Below, piece after piece: positions 1-7,016 of a DNA stretch of 18,186 nt. This DNA comes from Burkholderiales bacterium UBA2647 (GTDB lineage Bacteria; Pseudomonadota; Gammaproteobacteria; Burkholderiales; Burkholderiaceae_E). The stretch spans positions 1-18,186 of the forward strand of contig DENJ01000121.1 in NCBI GenBank assembly GCA_002359635.1, written 5' to 3'. The notes under the pieces are model-generated. The model was not told where the DNA came from. It did no database searches and worked only from the letters and a program-made list of their open reading frames with translations. The position numbers were made by a program, and so were the translations under genes. Within the stretch, counting starts at the first letter, position 1. Each line of letters begins with the position of its first letter.

Positions 1-125
1 GTCTTGATGGCATCGATGGCCGCCGTCGCCGGGGCGGGTTTTGCCGTGTTTGACTTGCTTGGCTTTTTCCCCGCCTTGATCTTGGCTTTGGGATCATTTT
101 TCTCGCTCAACCGCCTGCTAACCAT
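1..125 (-). CDS. N-terminal 41 codons of an unidentified protein (possibly PHA synthase by position)
   Basis: The gene starts at the ATG at 125-123 and runs off the left edge. An AAGGAGG-type ribosome binding site lies about nine bases upstream, so the start is convincing. The visible residues are rich in Lys, Ala and Pro (for example KKPSKSNTAKPAPATAA), which looks like a basic, disordered N-terminal extension. No catalytic domain is visible. In many Burkholderiales the gene after rluD-pgeF is the polyhydroxyalkanoate synthase phaC, whose N-terminus is variable, so PhaC is a reasonable guess from context. The sequence itself does not show it. I am fairly sure of the gene and unsure of its product. 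Confidence 0.6.
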   Translation of the reverse strand, partial: MVSRRLSEKNDPKAKIKAGKKPSKSNTAKPAPATAAIDAIK

Positions 126-236
126 AGCCCAGTGCCTCCTTAAATCTTCGATAAAGTTCTATCAACAAGTACAATAACGAAGTGCTTCAATGTTCAAAGA
201 CCTGCATTCCCATGTTTAGAGCGCGCAGTCTCCTAG

Positions 237-274
237 GCGCGCGTTTGCACCGTTCTTCGCGCGCGTTTGCACCG
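237..274. repeat. Two direct 16-bp repeats with 22-bp period
   Basis: The 16-base sequence GCGCGCGTTTGCACCG occurs perfectly at 237-252 and again at 259-274, separated by six bases. The 22-bp period is about two helical turns, so both copies face the same side of the DNA. This is the arrangement expected of paired protein-binding sites upstream of the left-edge gene. No binding protein can be named from the sequence. Confidence 0.75.
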
Positions 275-307
275 GCACTCAATGATCAACGATACAGACT
301 CTATCTC

Positions 308-326
308 AAAACGCGCACGACGCGCT
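308..326 (-). terminator. Possible intrinsic terminator of rluD-pgeF
   Basis: Read on the minus strand just after the pgeF stop, AGCGCG pairs with CGCGTT around a five-base TCGTG loop. This gives six pairs including one G-U. A short T-run follows that overlaps the end of the stem. The position, 8 bases past the stop, fits a terminator. The U-tract is short, so termination may be partial. Confidence 0.45.
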
Positions 327-333
327 GAACAAC

Positions 334-1197
334 TTACTGCAGCAGCGCAATTGCGGTCGCAAATCGACCGCCCCCGGCTTGTCGACGATGTGAGAAGTAT
401 CGTGCCCTATCGTGCCAGGTGCACCAAAGTCCTCCCGCTATCGCGGCAATACCCGCCAGCCTCAAACGGTGGTTGGCCATTGCCGTGAGATCGCCCATCC
501 AGCGCTCCTTCGCTTTGTCTGCGGGACGTTTTCTAAAAAATCGATCACTTCGCTGCTCTGTCGGGAAGGCCATTAAAACCTCCTCGCCCACTTCGAAGGC
601 CGCAGCGCCGATGCAAGGCCCTATCCATGCAAGCAGGACCGCTGATTCGCCAATGCACGCTCGCATGCCCGTAACCGCCGATTCAATCACACCTCGCGCG
701 AGACCACGCCAACCCGCATGTACAAGACCAAGTGCCCGTCCCTCGGTATCCGCAAGCACAATCGGGACACAGTCTCCCGTGAGCATGACCAGCGACTGCC
801 CAGGCACAGCCAGCACCACTGCATCCGCTTCAGGCAGTCCCAGGGTGGGATCGATCTCGTCAGCCCGCACACAGCAAGCACCATGATTTAAGCGCATATA
901 GCGCGCCGGCGCGGGCAAGTACTGCTGCAAACGCTGACGATTTTCCATCACATGACGGTGTTGATCACCCTGGCCCAAACCCAGATTCATCGATGAAAAA
1001 ACGCCATCGCTGACACCGCCAAAACGGTTGCTGCAAAGCACAAAATATCGATCTGCCAGGCGCTTTGCCTGCCTACGCGACGGAGCCCGATGCATCGCGA
1101 AGGCAAAGTCCCATGTCGGACGAAGCCAAGAGGCAGGCATCGGCTTTTGCTCTTGGTCTTGTTGAGGCAGCGCTGCATTCAATGTTTTAAATCCCAT
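334..1197 (-). CDS. pgeF: Peptidoglycan editing factor PgeF (YfiH, multicopper-oxidase/laccase-like fold)
   Basis: PgeF-family proteins are cytoplasmic enzymes that remove wrongly amino-acylated (L-Ser for L-Ala) UDP-MurNAc precursors; related proteins act on nucleosides. The family signatures are present: SNRFGGVSDG (residues 56-65), the metal/catalytic triad His105 (LNHG), Cys143 (TGDCVP) and His160 (HAGWRG), IGPCIG (192-197) and YFSHRR (267-272). At 287 residues it is longer than the usual roughly 240-260. The extra sequence is about 35 residues at the N-terminus. The start at 1197 overlaps the rluD end by 19 bases, which suggests translational coupling. No clear ribosome binding site supports it. 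In-frame ATGs at 1140 and 1095 are alternatives. Both the usual VHG context of the first His and the usual A in TADC are altered (LNHG, TGDC), but all three key residues are kept. Confidence 0.92.
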   Translation of the reverse strand: MGFKTLNAALPQQDQEQKPMPASWLRPTWDFAFAMHRAPSRRQAKRLADRYFVLCSNRFGGVSDGVFSSMNLGLGQGDQHRHVMENRQRLQQYLPAPARYMRLNHGACCVRADEIDPTLGLPEADAVVLAVPGQSLVMLTGDCVPIVLADTEGRALGLVHAGWRGLARGVIESAVTGMRACIGESAVLLAWIGPCIGAAAFEVGEEVLMAFPTEQRSDRFFRKRPADKAKERWMGDLTAMANHRLRLAGIAAIAGGLWCTWHDRARYFSHRRQAGGGRFATAIALLQ

Positions 1198-2210
1198 AAG
1201 CTTAGGAGCTCATTCACACTTGGCACCGGTATGGCGAGGTCCCAAGTCGGTTGACTAAAAAGGCTGAGTTTCGATGCCGACCTGGGATGGGGCAATTGCA
1301 GTAGGCTTGCGTGGAGCGCTTGCCCTGATACGGTAAAACAATCATAGCGATGATCCGCAGCCATGAGCGTCTTATCTGAAGCAAGACGTCCGTAAAGTGG
1401 GTCACCAACCAACGCAAACCCCTTTGACTTCAGGTGCACACGAATTTGATGCGTTCGACCGGTATCGAGCTTACAACTGAGCAGGCTTACGCAAATCCCT
1501 TCGCCAAGTTCGCATCTTGCAAGCAGTCGAATGCTTGTGCTTGCAGGCTTGGCTGCAATCCCGTCGCAGGCCATTCGCACCCGTGACACAGGATCCCGCC
1601 CGATCGGACAATTGATCGTTATCCCGTCAAGCCTGCTCGCGTCGCCATGCACCAGTGCGAGATAGACCCGATGGGTTAAACGGGCAGATAAAGCCTGTTG
1701 CAAGGCAACGATACTTGCCTCGTCGAGCCCGACCATCAGTAGGCCCGACGTGTCGCGGTCAAGGCGATGCACAATGCCCGCCCGCGGCAAAGCGGAAAGC
1801 GAGGGACGCCAGTGCAAGAGGCCATTCATCAAGGTGCCTCGCCAGTTCCCTGGGGCAGGATGAACCACCAAGCCGGCCGGCTTATCGATAATCAAGACCT
1901 GCTCATCAAGATAAGCTATGTTGAGTTCTATAGGATCGGGAACAAAGGCGCTCGAAGCCTCCAGCGGCTGAGGCCATACCTCGACCCGTTCTCGTCCTGA
2001 TAGCTTTTGCGATGCGCTACAAAGCTCTTCATTGACCCTGACGGCACCAAGTCGAATCCAATCCTGAATCCGGGTTCGAGATACCGGATGCCCGGCCCCA
2101 TTCAAGCGATCGGTCACAAACCGGTCTATCCTTTGGCCAGCCGCGCCCTGTGCATCCCATTGCAAGGGACTGCTCTCGCCGAAGATGGCTTGCTCAGCTT
2201 GCGTTGGCAT
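1179..2210 (-). CDS. rluD: 23S rRNA pseudouridine synthase RluD
   Basis: RluD converts specific uridines in helix 69 of 23S rRNA (E. coli positions 1911, 1915, 1917) to pseudouridine and supports late 50S assembly. An S4 RNA-binding domain spans about residues 24-78. The RluA-type catalytic domain follows, with IIDKPAGLVVHP (107-118) and AGIVHRLDRDTSG (144-156), in which Asp151 is the catalytic aspartate. GRTHQIRVHL and GDPLYG lie in the C-terminal half. The length of 343 is normal. It heads an operon with pgeF, whose start overlaps its 3' end. It is divergent from bamD, the same arrangement as in E. coli (bamD / rluD-pgeF). The ribosome binding site before the ATG at 2210 is weak (GGATGA). 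Assignment to RluD rather than RluC rests on motif fit and this context. Confidence 0.95.
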   Translation of the reverse strand: MPTQAEQAIFGESSPLQWDAQGAAGQRIDRFVTDRLNGAGHPVSRTRIQDWIRLGAVRVNEELCSASQKLSGRERVEVWPQPLEASSAFVPDPIELNIAYLDEQVLIIDKPAGLVVHPAPGNWRGTLMNGLLHWRPSLSALPRAGIVHRLDRDTSGLLMVGLDEASIVALQQALSARLTHRVYLALVHGDASRLDGITINCPIGRDPVSRVRMACDGIAAKPASTSIRLLARCELGEGICVSLLSCKLDTGRTHQIRVHLKSKGFALVGDPLYGRLASDKTLMAADHRYDCFTVSGQALHASLLQLPHPRSASKLSLFSQPTWDLAIPVPSVNELLSLWDLKH

Positions 2211-2229
2211 GGCGTGTCATCCGTATAAT
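2204..2229 (+). promoter_or_regulatory. Candidate bamD promoter with consensus -10
   Basis: TATAAT at 2224-2229 is a perfect sigma-70 -10 element, about 105 bases before the bamD ATG. The best -35-like match, TTGGCA at 2204-2209, is only 14 bases away. TTGCGT at 2199-2204 would give a 19-base spacer. Neither spacing is ideal, so the -10 is firmer than the -35. The element overlaps the 5' edge of rluD. Confidence 0.45.
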
Positions 2230-2253
2230 TCGACAGCGCTTCGCATGGCGGCC

Positions 2254-2283
2254 TTGTGGCATGCTCTCGTTTTGCCCTATAAA
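2254..2283 (+). promoter_or_regulatory. Second candidate bamD promoter
   Basis: TTGTGG at 2254-2259 and TATAAA at 2278-2283 are 18 bases apart and would start transcription about 45 bases before the bamD ATG. It is weaker in the -35 than a consensus promoter but better spaced than the upstream candidate. Confidence 0.35.
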
Positions 2284-2334
2284 GACATGCAGATGAAGCC
2301 CTATTGTCGCATCCCCAACGAAGCGAGCTGAAGC

Positions 2335-3159
2335 ATGACTGATCGAAGCGCAAGACGAAAGCCAAGCGCCCTGCTTGCTGGATTCTTCCTAGCCGTGTCC
2401 CTCACATTGAGTGGTTGTGGTATCGGTAGCGATGGACCGGACCCGACCAGCGGGTGGACCGCAGAAAAACTTTATGCCGAGGCGAAAGCAGAACTTTCTG
2501 CAGGTAATCTTGCTCAGGCGACGCGATTATTCGGTCGCCTCGAATCCCGCTATCCCTTTGGGCGTTATGCGCAGCAAGCACAACTTGAGCTCGCTTACGG
2601 GCACTACAAACTCGGAGAAAAAGAGCAGGCCCTCTCAGCACTCGACCGCTTTTCGAAAATGTATCCAAGTAGCCCCGCGATGGACTATGTTTTTTACCTG
2701 CGAGGCTTGGTTTATTTCAATGACCAAATGGGATTGTTGGTGAAGTTAGGCGGCCAAAGCCTTGCAGATCGCGACTTGAAGGCGACGCGGCAGGCTTATG
2801 ACGCTTTTCGGGTGGTTCTCGAGCGCTATCCCGATAGCAGTTATGCGGAAGACGCAAGGCAACGCCTTCGCTACCTGGTCAATACACTGGCCGAAGGGGA
2901 ATTGACGATCGCCAAGTTCTATTGGATCCGAGGCGCCCATGTTGCGGCGGCCAACCGCGCGCAGCAGCTGATTCAGCAGTTTCCTGACACCCCGGCCGTC
3001 GAAGAAGCGCTGGTGGTGCTCATTCTTGCCGCGCGTGAACTGGGCCTCAATCAACAGGCCGATGATGCCGAGCGCGTCTTCAAGCTTAGTTACCCCGAAA
3101 GTCGAAAGCTCTCGACCCGTCTCAGCAACGAGAGTCGCTGGTGGGAGTTTTGGCGCTGA
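2335..3159 (+). CDS. bamD: Outer membrane protein assembly factor BamD (ComL), lipoprotein
   Basis: BamD is the essential lipoprotein of the BAM complex. It sits on the periplasmic face of the outer membrane, binds BamA and BamC, and helps insert beta-barrel proteins. The signal peptide is clear: basic RRK near the start, a hydrophobic stretch (12-24), and lipobox LSGC (25-28), with Cys28 the predicted acylated residue. The mature part is built of TPR-like helical repeats, starting with TAEKLYAEAKAELSAGN and LFGRLESRYPFGRYAQQAQL. The C-terminus ends in WWEFWR, a typical aromatic ending in betaproteobacterial homologues. The length of 274 is normal. It is the only plus-strand gene here. It diverges from rluD and converges on the small secreted-protein gene at 3201, with 41 bases between the stop codons. 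No strong ribosome binding site is visible before the ATG. Confidence 0.97.
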   Translation: MTDRSARRKPSALLAGFFLAVSLTLSGCGIGSDGPDPTSGWTAEKLYAEAKAELSAGNLAQATRLFGRLESRYPFGRYAQQAQLELAYGHYKLGEKEQALSALDRFSKMYPSSPAMDYVFYLRGLVYFNDQMGLLVKLGGQSLADRDLKATRQAYDAFRVVLERYPDSSYAEDARQRLRYLVNTLAEGELTIAKFYWIRGAHVAAANRAQQLIQQFPDTPAVEEALVVLILAARELGLNQQADDAERVFKLSYPESRKLSTRLSNESRWWEFWR

Positions 3160-3178
3160 TCCGTCAGCACCGGAACAC

Positions 3179-3216
3179 GCCGGGAATCGTCCGGCAGAGA
3201 CTACGATAGGCTCTGC
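3179..3216. other. Stem-loops between convergent bamD and the 3201 gene
   Basis: Two inverted repeats fill the space where the two genes converge: GCCGG/CCGGC (3179-3183 with 3191-3195) and GCAGAG/CTCTGC (3194-3199 with 3211-3216). The second spans the stop codon of the minus-strand gene. There is no T-run on either strand, so if this ends transcription it does so without a classical U-tract. I record it as a candidate bidirectional end signal only. Confidence 0.3.
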
Positions 3217-3647
3217 AAACTGCCCCGTTCAAGCTTGCACGGGAAAGGGCCTGTAAGTTGGTTGCCGTCGGCAAACTCCTGCATCGTCGAAAGATGTATC
3301 TCGTGACGGGGTCTAAATGGCCGCACTGCGAAACCGATGGCTTCATTGCGCCAACGGATCACACCCTGGCTCAGGGTGTATGCACTCGGATGGACCAAAT
3401 CGCCACTGTCGGCGTCCATGACCCAAATTAAACCGCGATGCAGGACATAGGTTCTCGACAAAGCTGGCACATGGGCGGTCAGTGAAGGCCCATAGGCCTG
3501 GGTGCACTGTAGTCTCACGCCGGCGCTCGCTGCCTCTCGAGCTCTGGTCCTGAGGGTTTGTTCGTCCAAATCGATGAATGCGCTGGCTTGCGCAAGGCAT
3601 GGCCAAGACAATAAAAAAAAGCTCAAAAACTTCAAACGACCAATCAT
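3201..3647 (-). CDS. Hypothetical secreted protein, about 148 residues
   Basis: I do not recognise this family. The ATG at 3647 is preceded by AAGAAGGG at a good distance and begins a clear signal peptide: MIGRLK, then a hydrophobic core around residues 7-19, with likely cleavage near AQA-SA (about 21-23). A TTG at 3665 could extend it by six residues but lacks this spacing. The mature protein, about 125 residues, has two cysteines (48 and 137) that could form a disulfide in the periplasm. It has no membrane segment and no lipobox. The ATG lies 15 bases past the helicase stop codon, so it is probably co-transcribed with it. It converges on bamD. The only functional hint is periplasmic location. 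The reading frame is credible because start, signal peptide and operon position agree. Confidence 0.75.
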   Translation of the reverse strand: MIGRLKFLSFFLLSWPCLAQASAFIDLDEQTLRTRAREAASAGVRLQCTQAYGPSLTAHVPALSRTYVLHRGLIWVMDADSGDLVHPSAYTLSQGVIRWRNEAIGFAVRPFRPRHEIHLSTMQEFADGNQLTGPFPCKLERGSLQSLS

Positions 3648-3661
3648 GCGGCTGCCCTTCT

Positions 3662-5683
3662 TCAATCAAGAAAACCTGTGGCTTCAGATAGCGTGGCAAG
3701 GTTGCCATCGCCACGAGTCCTGGTCAAGAAATCCATCGCATCCATCGCATCTCGGATCAAAGGAAATCCAGGAAGACTTCGCAACAAAGCCTTACCGTAA
3801 GCGCGCGTGACGACGCGTTCGTCACAAACGACCAAGAGACCAACATCGGTTTCACTCCGGATCAGACGCCCCGCACCCTGCTTTAGACTCATCGCCGCCT
3901 GCGGAAGCTGCCATTGACCAAAAACATCCTCACCCCTTGATTTTGCTCGCCGAATACGCGCCTTTAAGACCGGATCATCGGGCGGCGCAAAGGGAAGCTT
4001 GTCGATAATCACCAGGGAGAGCTGGTCACCAATAACGTCGACCCCTTCCCAGAAGCTTGCGCTGCCAATCAGTACGGGCGCCCGGCCCAGCTGAAAACTT
4101 TGCAACATAGCCGCCTTACTCATCGCGCCCTGCACCAGCCATTCGATTTGAAAAGAAGCCGTACGTGACGATGCCTCAAGGCCAAGCAAGGCTTGATGAA
4201 GGGCTGTGACCATTCTTAGGCTGGTACACAGAATAAACGCCCGCCCCTGATTGTGCAAAATCAAGGGCCACACATGCTCAGCCATTAAGCCGGCAAATGC
4301 GGGTTGATTGGGATCGCCACAGCCTCGCGGCACATAAAGGCGGGCCTGACGCTCATAGTCAAACGGACTGTCAATACAAAGTGTTCTGGCTTGCTCTAAG
4401 CCCAATCGGAGGGCTACGGGGCCAAGGTCTCCCGCAACGGCCAGACTCGCCGATGTGAATACAAGCGATCTGGGCCGCTCGCCAAGCGCCTCGCGGATGG
4501 CCTTGGCGGCGTCCATTGGCGTCTGATGAAAGCTAAGCCCGCTTCGACTCACATCGAGCCATAGCACTTGCTCCTCGTGAATCGCTTTCTCCTCATCAAG
4601 CAAAAAAGGCGGCAAAAATGCAGGAAAAAAATCTAGCATTGCCTCAAGTCGACCAAGTAACAGGCCAAGCTCTTCGCCTCTTGTTGCCTGCTCTTGCAAG
4701 AAACCATGCAGCTGATTCAAGTGTTCAAGCCATGTTTGCAGGGCAGGAAGCATCGCTGCAAATTGCGGGTGCGCCGGGGACCACGCCAACTTCGAGGGCA
4801 GATCGGCCGCTAGTCGTAAAGCTTTGAGCGAATACTCCAGTTGATCTCGCCATTGCATCCAGTCTGCGGCATCGGCTGCCTCGGCAAGCCCAATGCGCAA
4901 TAAATCTCTTGCAAATTCCTGACCCTGCCGTAGCGACCAGGAACGCCCAAAAAATTGGATCGCTGTATCCGGTAGTTGATGGGCTTCATCGATGATCATG
5001 CCTTCGACCTCGGGCAACAGATCGGAGACGCCTTCACGCTTGAGTGCGAGATCTGCGCATAGCAAATGATGATTGACGACGAGCAAATCCGCCTGATGAG
5101 CACGCTGTCGGGCCCGCATCACAAAGCAACGCCCATAATCAGCGCATTGACTGCCCAGACAGGTATCACGCGTCGCAGTGGCCATGGCCCACACCGGTGA
5201 GTCATCGGGGATTTCGCTGCACTCGCTTCGATCGCCCGAATCACTGCGGGCAGCAAAAGCACGGATACGCATCAACAATGCAGCTTCATCACGCCGGGCG
5301 AAGCGCCCTTCGCGCAAGTGTCGCTCAAGGTGGTAGTGACAGACATAATTGCTGCGGCCCTTGAGCTGACAGACTTGCGCAGACGCACTTAGATGTTCCA
5401 GCAAACCAGGCAGATCCCGATGCAATAACTGGTCTTGAAGGGCCTTCGTGCCGGTTGATATCAACAGTTTTCGACCCGACAGCAGCGCCGGGACAAGATA
5501 GGCGAACGTTTTGCCGACACCTGTGCCGGCTTCAACGAGCAATGACTCATTGGCGGCAATGGCCTGCGCCACCGCGAGCGCCATCTCGAACTGCTGCCGC
5601 CGAAAGCGAAAACCCGGCTTGCCCATAAGAAGTCCTTCAGGGCCAAGCACGGCAGCCACGGCGCCTTCAGCGCTGCTCAACAA
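3662..5683 (-). CDS. YoaA/DinG-family ATP-dependent DNA helicase with iron-sulfur cluster
   Basis: This is an XPD/Rad3-like superfamily 2 helicase of the DinG/YoaA group, which unwinds DNA 5'-3' and is linked to repair and stalled replication. Motifs: Walker A EAGTGVGKT (51-59), four likely cluster ligands Cys115, Cys175, Cys180 and Cys186 (NYVC then CLGSQC-x5-C), DEAH box IIDEAH (230-235), VFTSASL (408-414), SASFWEGVDV (541-550) and QGAGRLIRS (602-610). The length of 673 and the short N-terminus before the GFRFRRQQ segment resemble YoaA more than the longer E. coli DinG, but I leave the symbol open. The start is a TTG at 5683, six bases after the YdcH stop, which is in the same frame. It has AGGA at a suitable distance. 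The ATG at 5626 is the fallback, but would trim residues that fit the family's N-terminus. Confidence 0.92.
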   Translation of the reverse strand: MLSSAEGAVAAVLGPEGLLMGKPGFRFRRQQFEMALAVAQAIAANESLLVEAGTGVGKTFAYLVPALLSGRKLLISTGTKALQDQLLHRDLPGLLEHLSASAQVCQLKGRSNYVCHYHLERHLREGRFARRDEAALLMRIRAFAARSDSGDRSECSEIPDDSPVWAMATATRDTCLGSQCADYGRCFVMRARQRAHQADLLVVNHHLLCADLALKREGVSDLLPEVEGMIIDEAHQLPDTAIQFFGRSWSLRQGQEFARDLLRIGLAEAADAADWMQWRDQLEYSLKALRLAADLPSKLAWSPAHPQFAAMLPALQTWLEHLNQLHGFLQEQATRGEELGLLLGRLEAMLDFFPAFLPPFLLDEEKAIHEEQVLWLDVSRSGLSFHQTPMDAAKAIREALGERPRSLVFTSASLAVAGDLGPVALRLGLEQARTLCIDSPFDYERQARLYVPRGCGDPNQPAFAGLMAEHVWPLILHNQGRAFILCTSLRMVTALHQALLGLEASSRTASFQIEWLVQGAMSKAAMLQSFQLGRAPVLIGSASFWEGVDVIGDQLSLVIIDKLPFAPPDDPVLKARIRRAKSRGEDVFGQWQLPQAAMSLKQGAGRLIRSETDVGLLVVCDERVVTRAYGKALLRSLPGFPLIRDAMDAMDFLTRTRGDGNLATLSEATGFLD

Positions 5684-5689
5684 AATGTC

Positions 5690-5887
5690 CTAGGCTGGGA
5701 CGTCAGGTACGAGCATCATCTGCAACTGCACGATGCTGTCTTTGATTTGCAATTTTCGCTTCTTGAGGCGCCGCAACTGAAGCTCATCAAAATGGGTTTG
5801 TTCGCAAATGGTTTCAATCATCGCGTCAAGCCCGCGGTGTTCAAGCTGCAACGCACGTATACGGTGCGCGATTGTCTCATGGTCCAT
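5690..5887 (-). CDS. YdcH-like small protein (DUF465 family), 65 residues
   Basis: This small, highly charged helical protein belongs to the YdcH/DUF465 family, whose function is not established. The features are the N-terminal HETIAHRIRALQLEHRGLD, matching the family's short helical hairpin, and the basic QLRRLKKRKLQIKDSI near residues 42-57. It is probably a two-helix coiled coil. I chose the ATG at 5887 because MDHETI fits the family start; an ATG at 5902 would add five residues. Neither has a clear ribosome binding site. Both overlap the zapE 3' end (by 11 or 26 bases), so translation is probably coupled to zapE. The helicase gene follows after six bases. Confidence 0.85.
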   Translation of the reverse strand: MDHETIAHRIRALQLEHRGLDAMIETICEQTHFDELQLRRLKKRKLQIKDSIVQLQMMLVPDVPA

Positions 5888-7016
5888 GAGGGATTTTCGC
5901 ATCCGGCTGGGCTGCTGCCAATCCCCCTTGCGTCAAAATCCGCCTTGGCCGATCGCGATAAGCCTTTGACTGCATCTCAATTAATCGTGACGCAGTCCTA
6001 GCGAACTCAACGGCCAGCATACCCTCACGATAGAGCATCTCAGGCTGATCCGCAGCGCTCACGATGAGCTTGACGGCCTGATCGTAGAAGACATCAACAA
6101 GCCAGACAAACCGTCGCGCTTCGGATGCCATTGCGGCTGTCATGATCGGTACCGACTGAAGCAGTACCGTATGAAAACGCGATGCGAGCTCAAGATAATC
6201 GATCTGCGATCTCGGTGAGCCACATAAGGCCTCGAAATCGAGCCAGACGACGCCCCCCGCGATGCCCCGACAGTGCATTTGGCGATGAGCAATCTCGATC
6301 TGGCGATCACGAAGCATCGGCCCATCAGCAAGACGTTCAAAGCCGGCAAGCATTTGTTGATCCGTATCAGGACCGAGCGGGGAAAGATAGGCGGGTAATT
6401 GCTCCAGCGCTCTTCGCCTGTAATCGACGCCCGCATCAATCTCCATCAAGTCCAGCGAATCTTCGAGCAAGGCAATCGCAGGTCGTATTCGATCGCGATG
6501 AAGACCGTCCGGATAGAGCTTGGCAGGCTGATAATTTGACGTGCAAACAAGCACTAAGTCCTGCGCAAAAACCGCCTTCAGCAATCGCTCCAAGATCATT
6601 GCATCGGCGATGTCAGCGACGTGAAACTCATCAAAGCACAAGATTTGATAACGCTTCGCAATCTGTAATCCCACGCTATCGAGCGGATTGGGCTGACCTT
6701 TATGCACCTCGAGTTCACGGTGCACTTCGCGCATGAATTCATGGAAGTGAAAACGACCCTTTTGATCGATGTCGAGCGTTTCAAAAAACAAATCCATCAG
6801 AAAGCTCTTACCCCGACCCACGCCTCCCCAAAGCCACAGGCCTTTAGGCGGGCTCGGTTTGCTGAACATCCGCCCCAATAGGGATGCACGTGCAAGTCTG
6901 AAGCGATTCAAACCGTCGGCTAGGCCCTGAAGTCGCTCAATGGCCTTAAGCTGTATAGCGTCTTCTCGCAGTGCTCTGCGTTTGATCTCCGCCTGATAGG
7001 CCTGCAATAAATCCAT
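5877..7016 (-). CDS. zapE: Cell division protein ZapE (AFG1-like ATPase)
   Basis: ZapE is a cytoplasmic P-loop ATPase that associates with the FtsZ ring in E. coli and is needed in conditions such as low oxygen. Mitochondrial AFG1 is its relative. Using the ATG at 7016 (379 residues), Walker A GGVGRGKS lies at 64-71, Walker B LCFDEFHV at 126-133, the sensor-like TSNYQP at 159-164 and DGLHRDRIRPAI at 170-181, all typical of the family. The start MDLLQAYQAEIKRR fits homologues. A TTG at 7067 in the same frame would add 17 residues running through two hairpins and is unlikely. Its place after lpdA is usual in betaproteobacteria. The 3' end overlaps the YdcH gene. Confidence 0.95.
   Translation of the reverse strand: MDLLQAYQAEIKRRALREDAIQLKAIERLQGLADGLNRFRLARASLLGRMFSKPSPPKGLWLWGGVGRGKSFLMDLFFETLDIDQKGRFHFHEFMREVHRELEVHKGQPNPLDSVGLQIAKRYQILCFDEFHVADIADAMILERLLKAVFAQDLVLVCTSNYQPAKLYPDGLHRDRIRPAIALLEDSLDLMEIDAGVDYRRRALEQLPAYLSPLGPDTDQQMLAGFERLADGPMLRDRQIEIAHRQMHCRGIAGGVVWLDFEALCGSPRSQIDYLELASRFHTVLLQSVPIMTAAMASEARRFVWLVDVFYDQAVKLIVSAADQPEMLYREGMLAVEFARTASRLIEMQSKAYRDRPRRILTQGGLAAAQPDAKIPHGP

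Larger units (their letters stand above)
126..333. other. Intergenic region between pgeF and the left-edge gene
   Basis: These 208 bases lie between the pgeF stop and the start of the left-edge gene and hold no convincing coding region. They contain a terminator-like hairpin just after pgeF, a pair of 16-bp direct repeats, and an AT-richer stretch (about 130-190) before the ribosome binding site of the left-edge gene. The promoter of that gene is probably in this last stretch, but I see no clear -35/-10 pair. A plus-strand frame beginning near 267 continues antisense into pgeF and has no ribosome binding site, so I do not count it as a gene. Confidence 0.6.

Noticed and set aside
179..188. 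Small inverted repeat GAAG-TG-CTTC upstream of the left-edge gene
   Set aside because: Only four pairs with a two-base loop; too small to support an operator or hairpin.
267..488. Plus-strand frame starting with TTG in the pgeF downstream region
   Set aside because: No ribosome binding site, two-thirds antisense to pgeF, and no recognisable sequence.
3648..3665. Upstream TTG start for the small secreted protein, giving an ATG/TGA-like overlap with the helicase stop
   Set aside because: The ATG at 3647 has the better ribosome binding site spacing and a cleaner signal peptide start.
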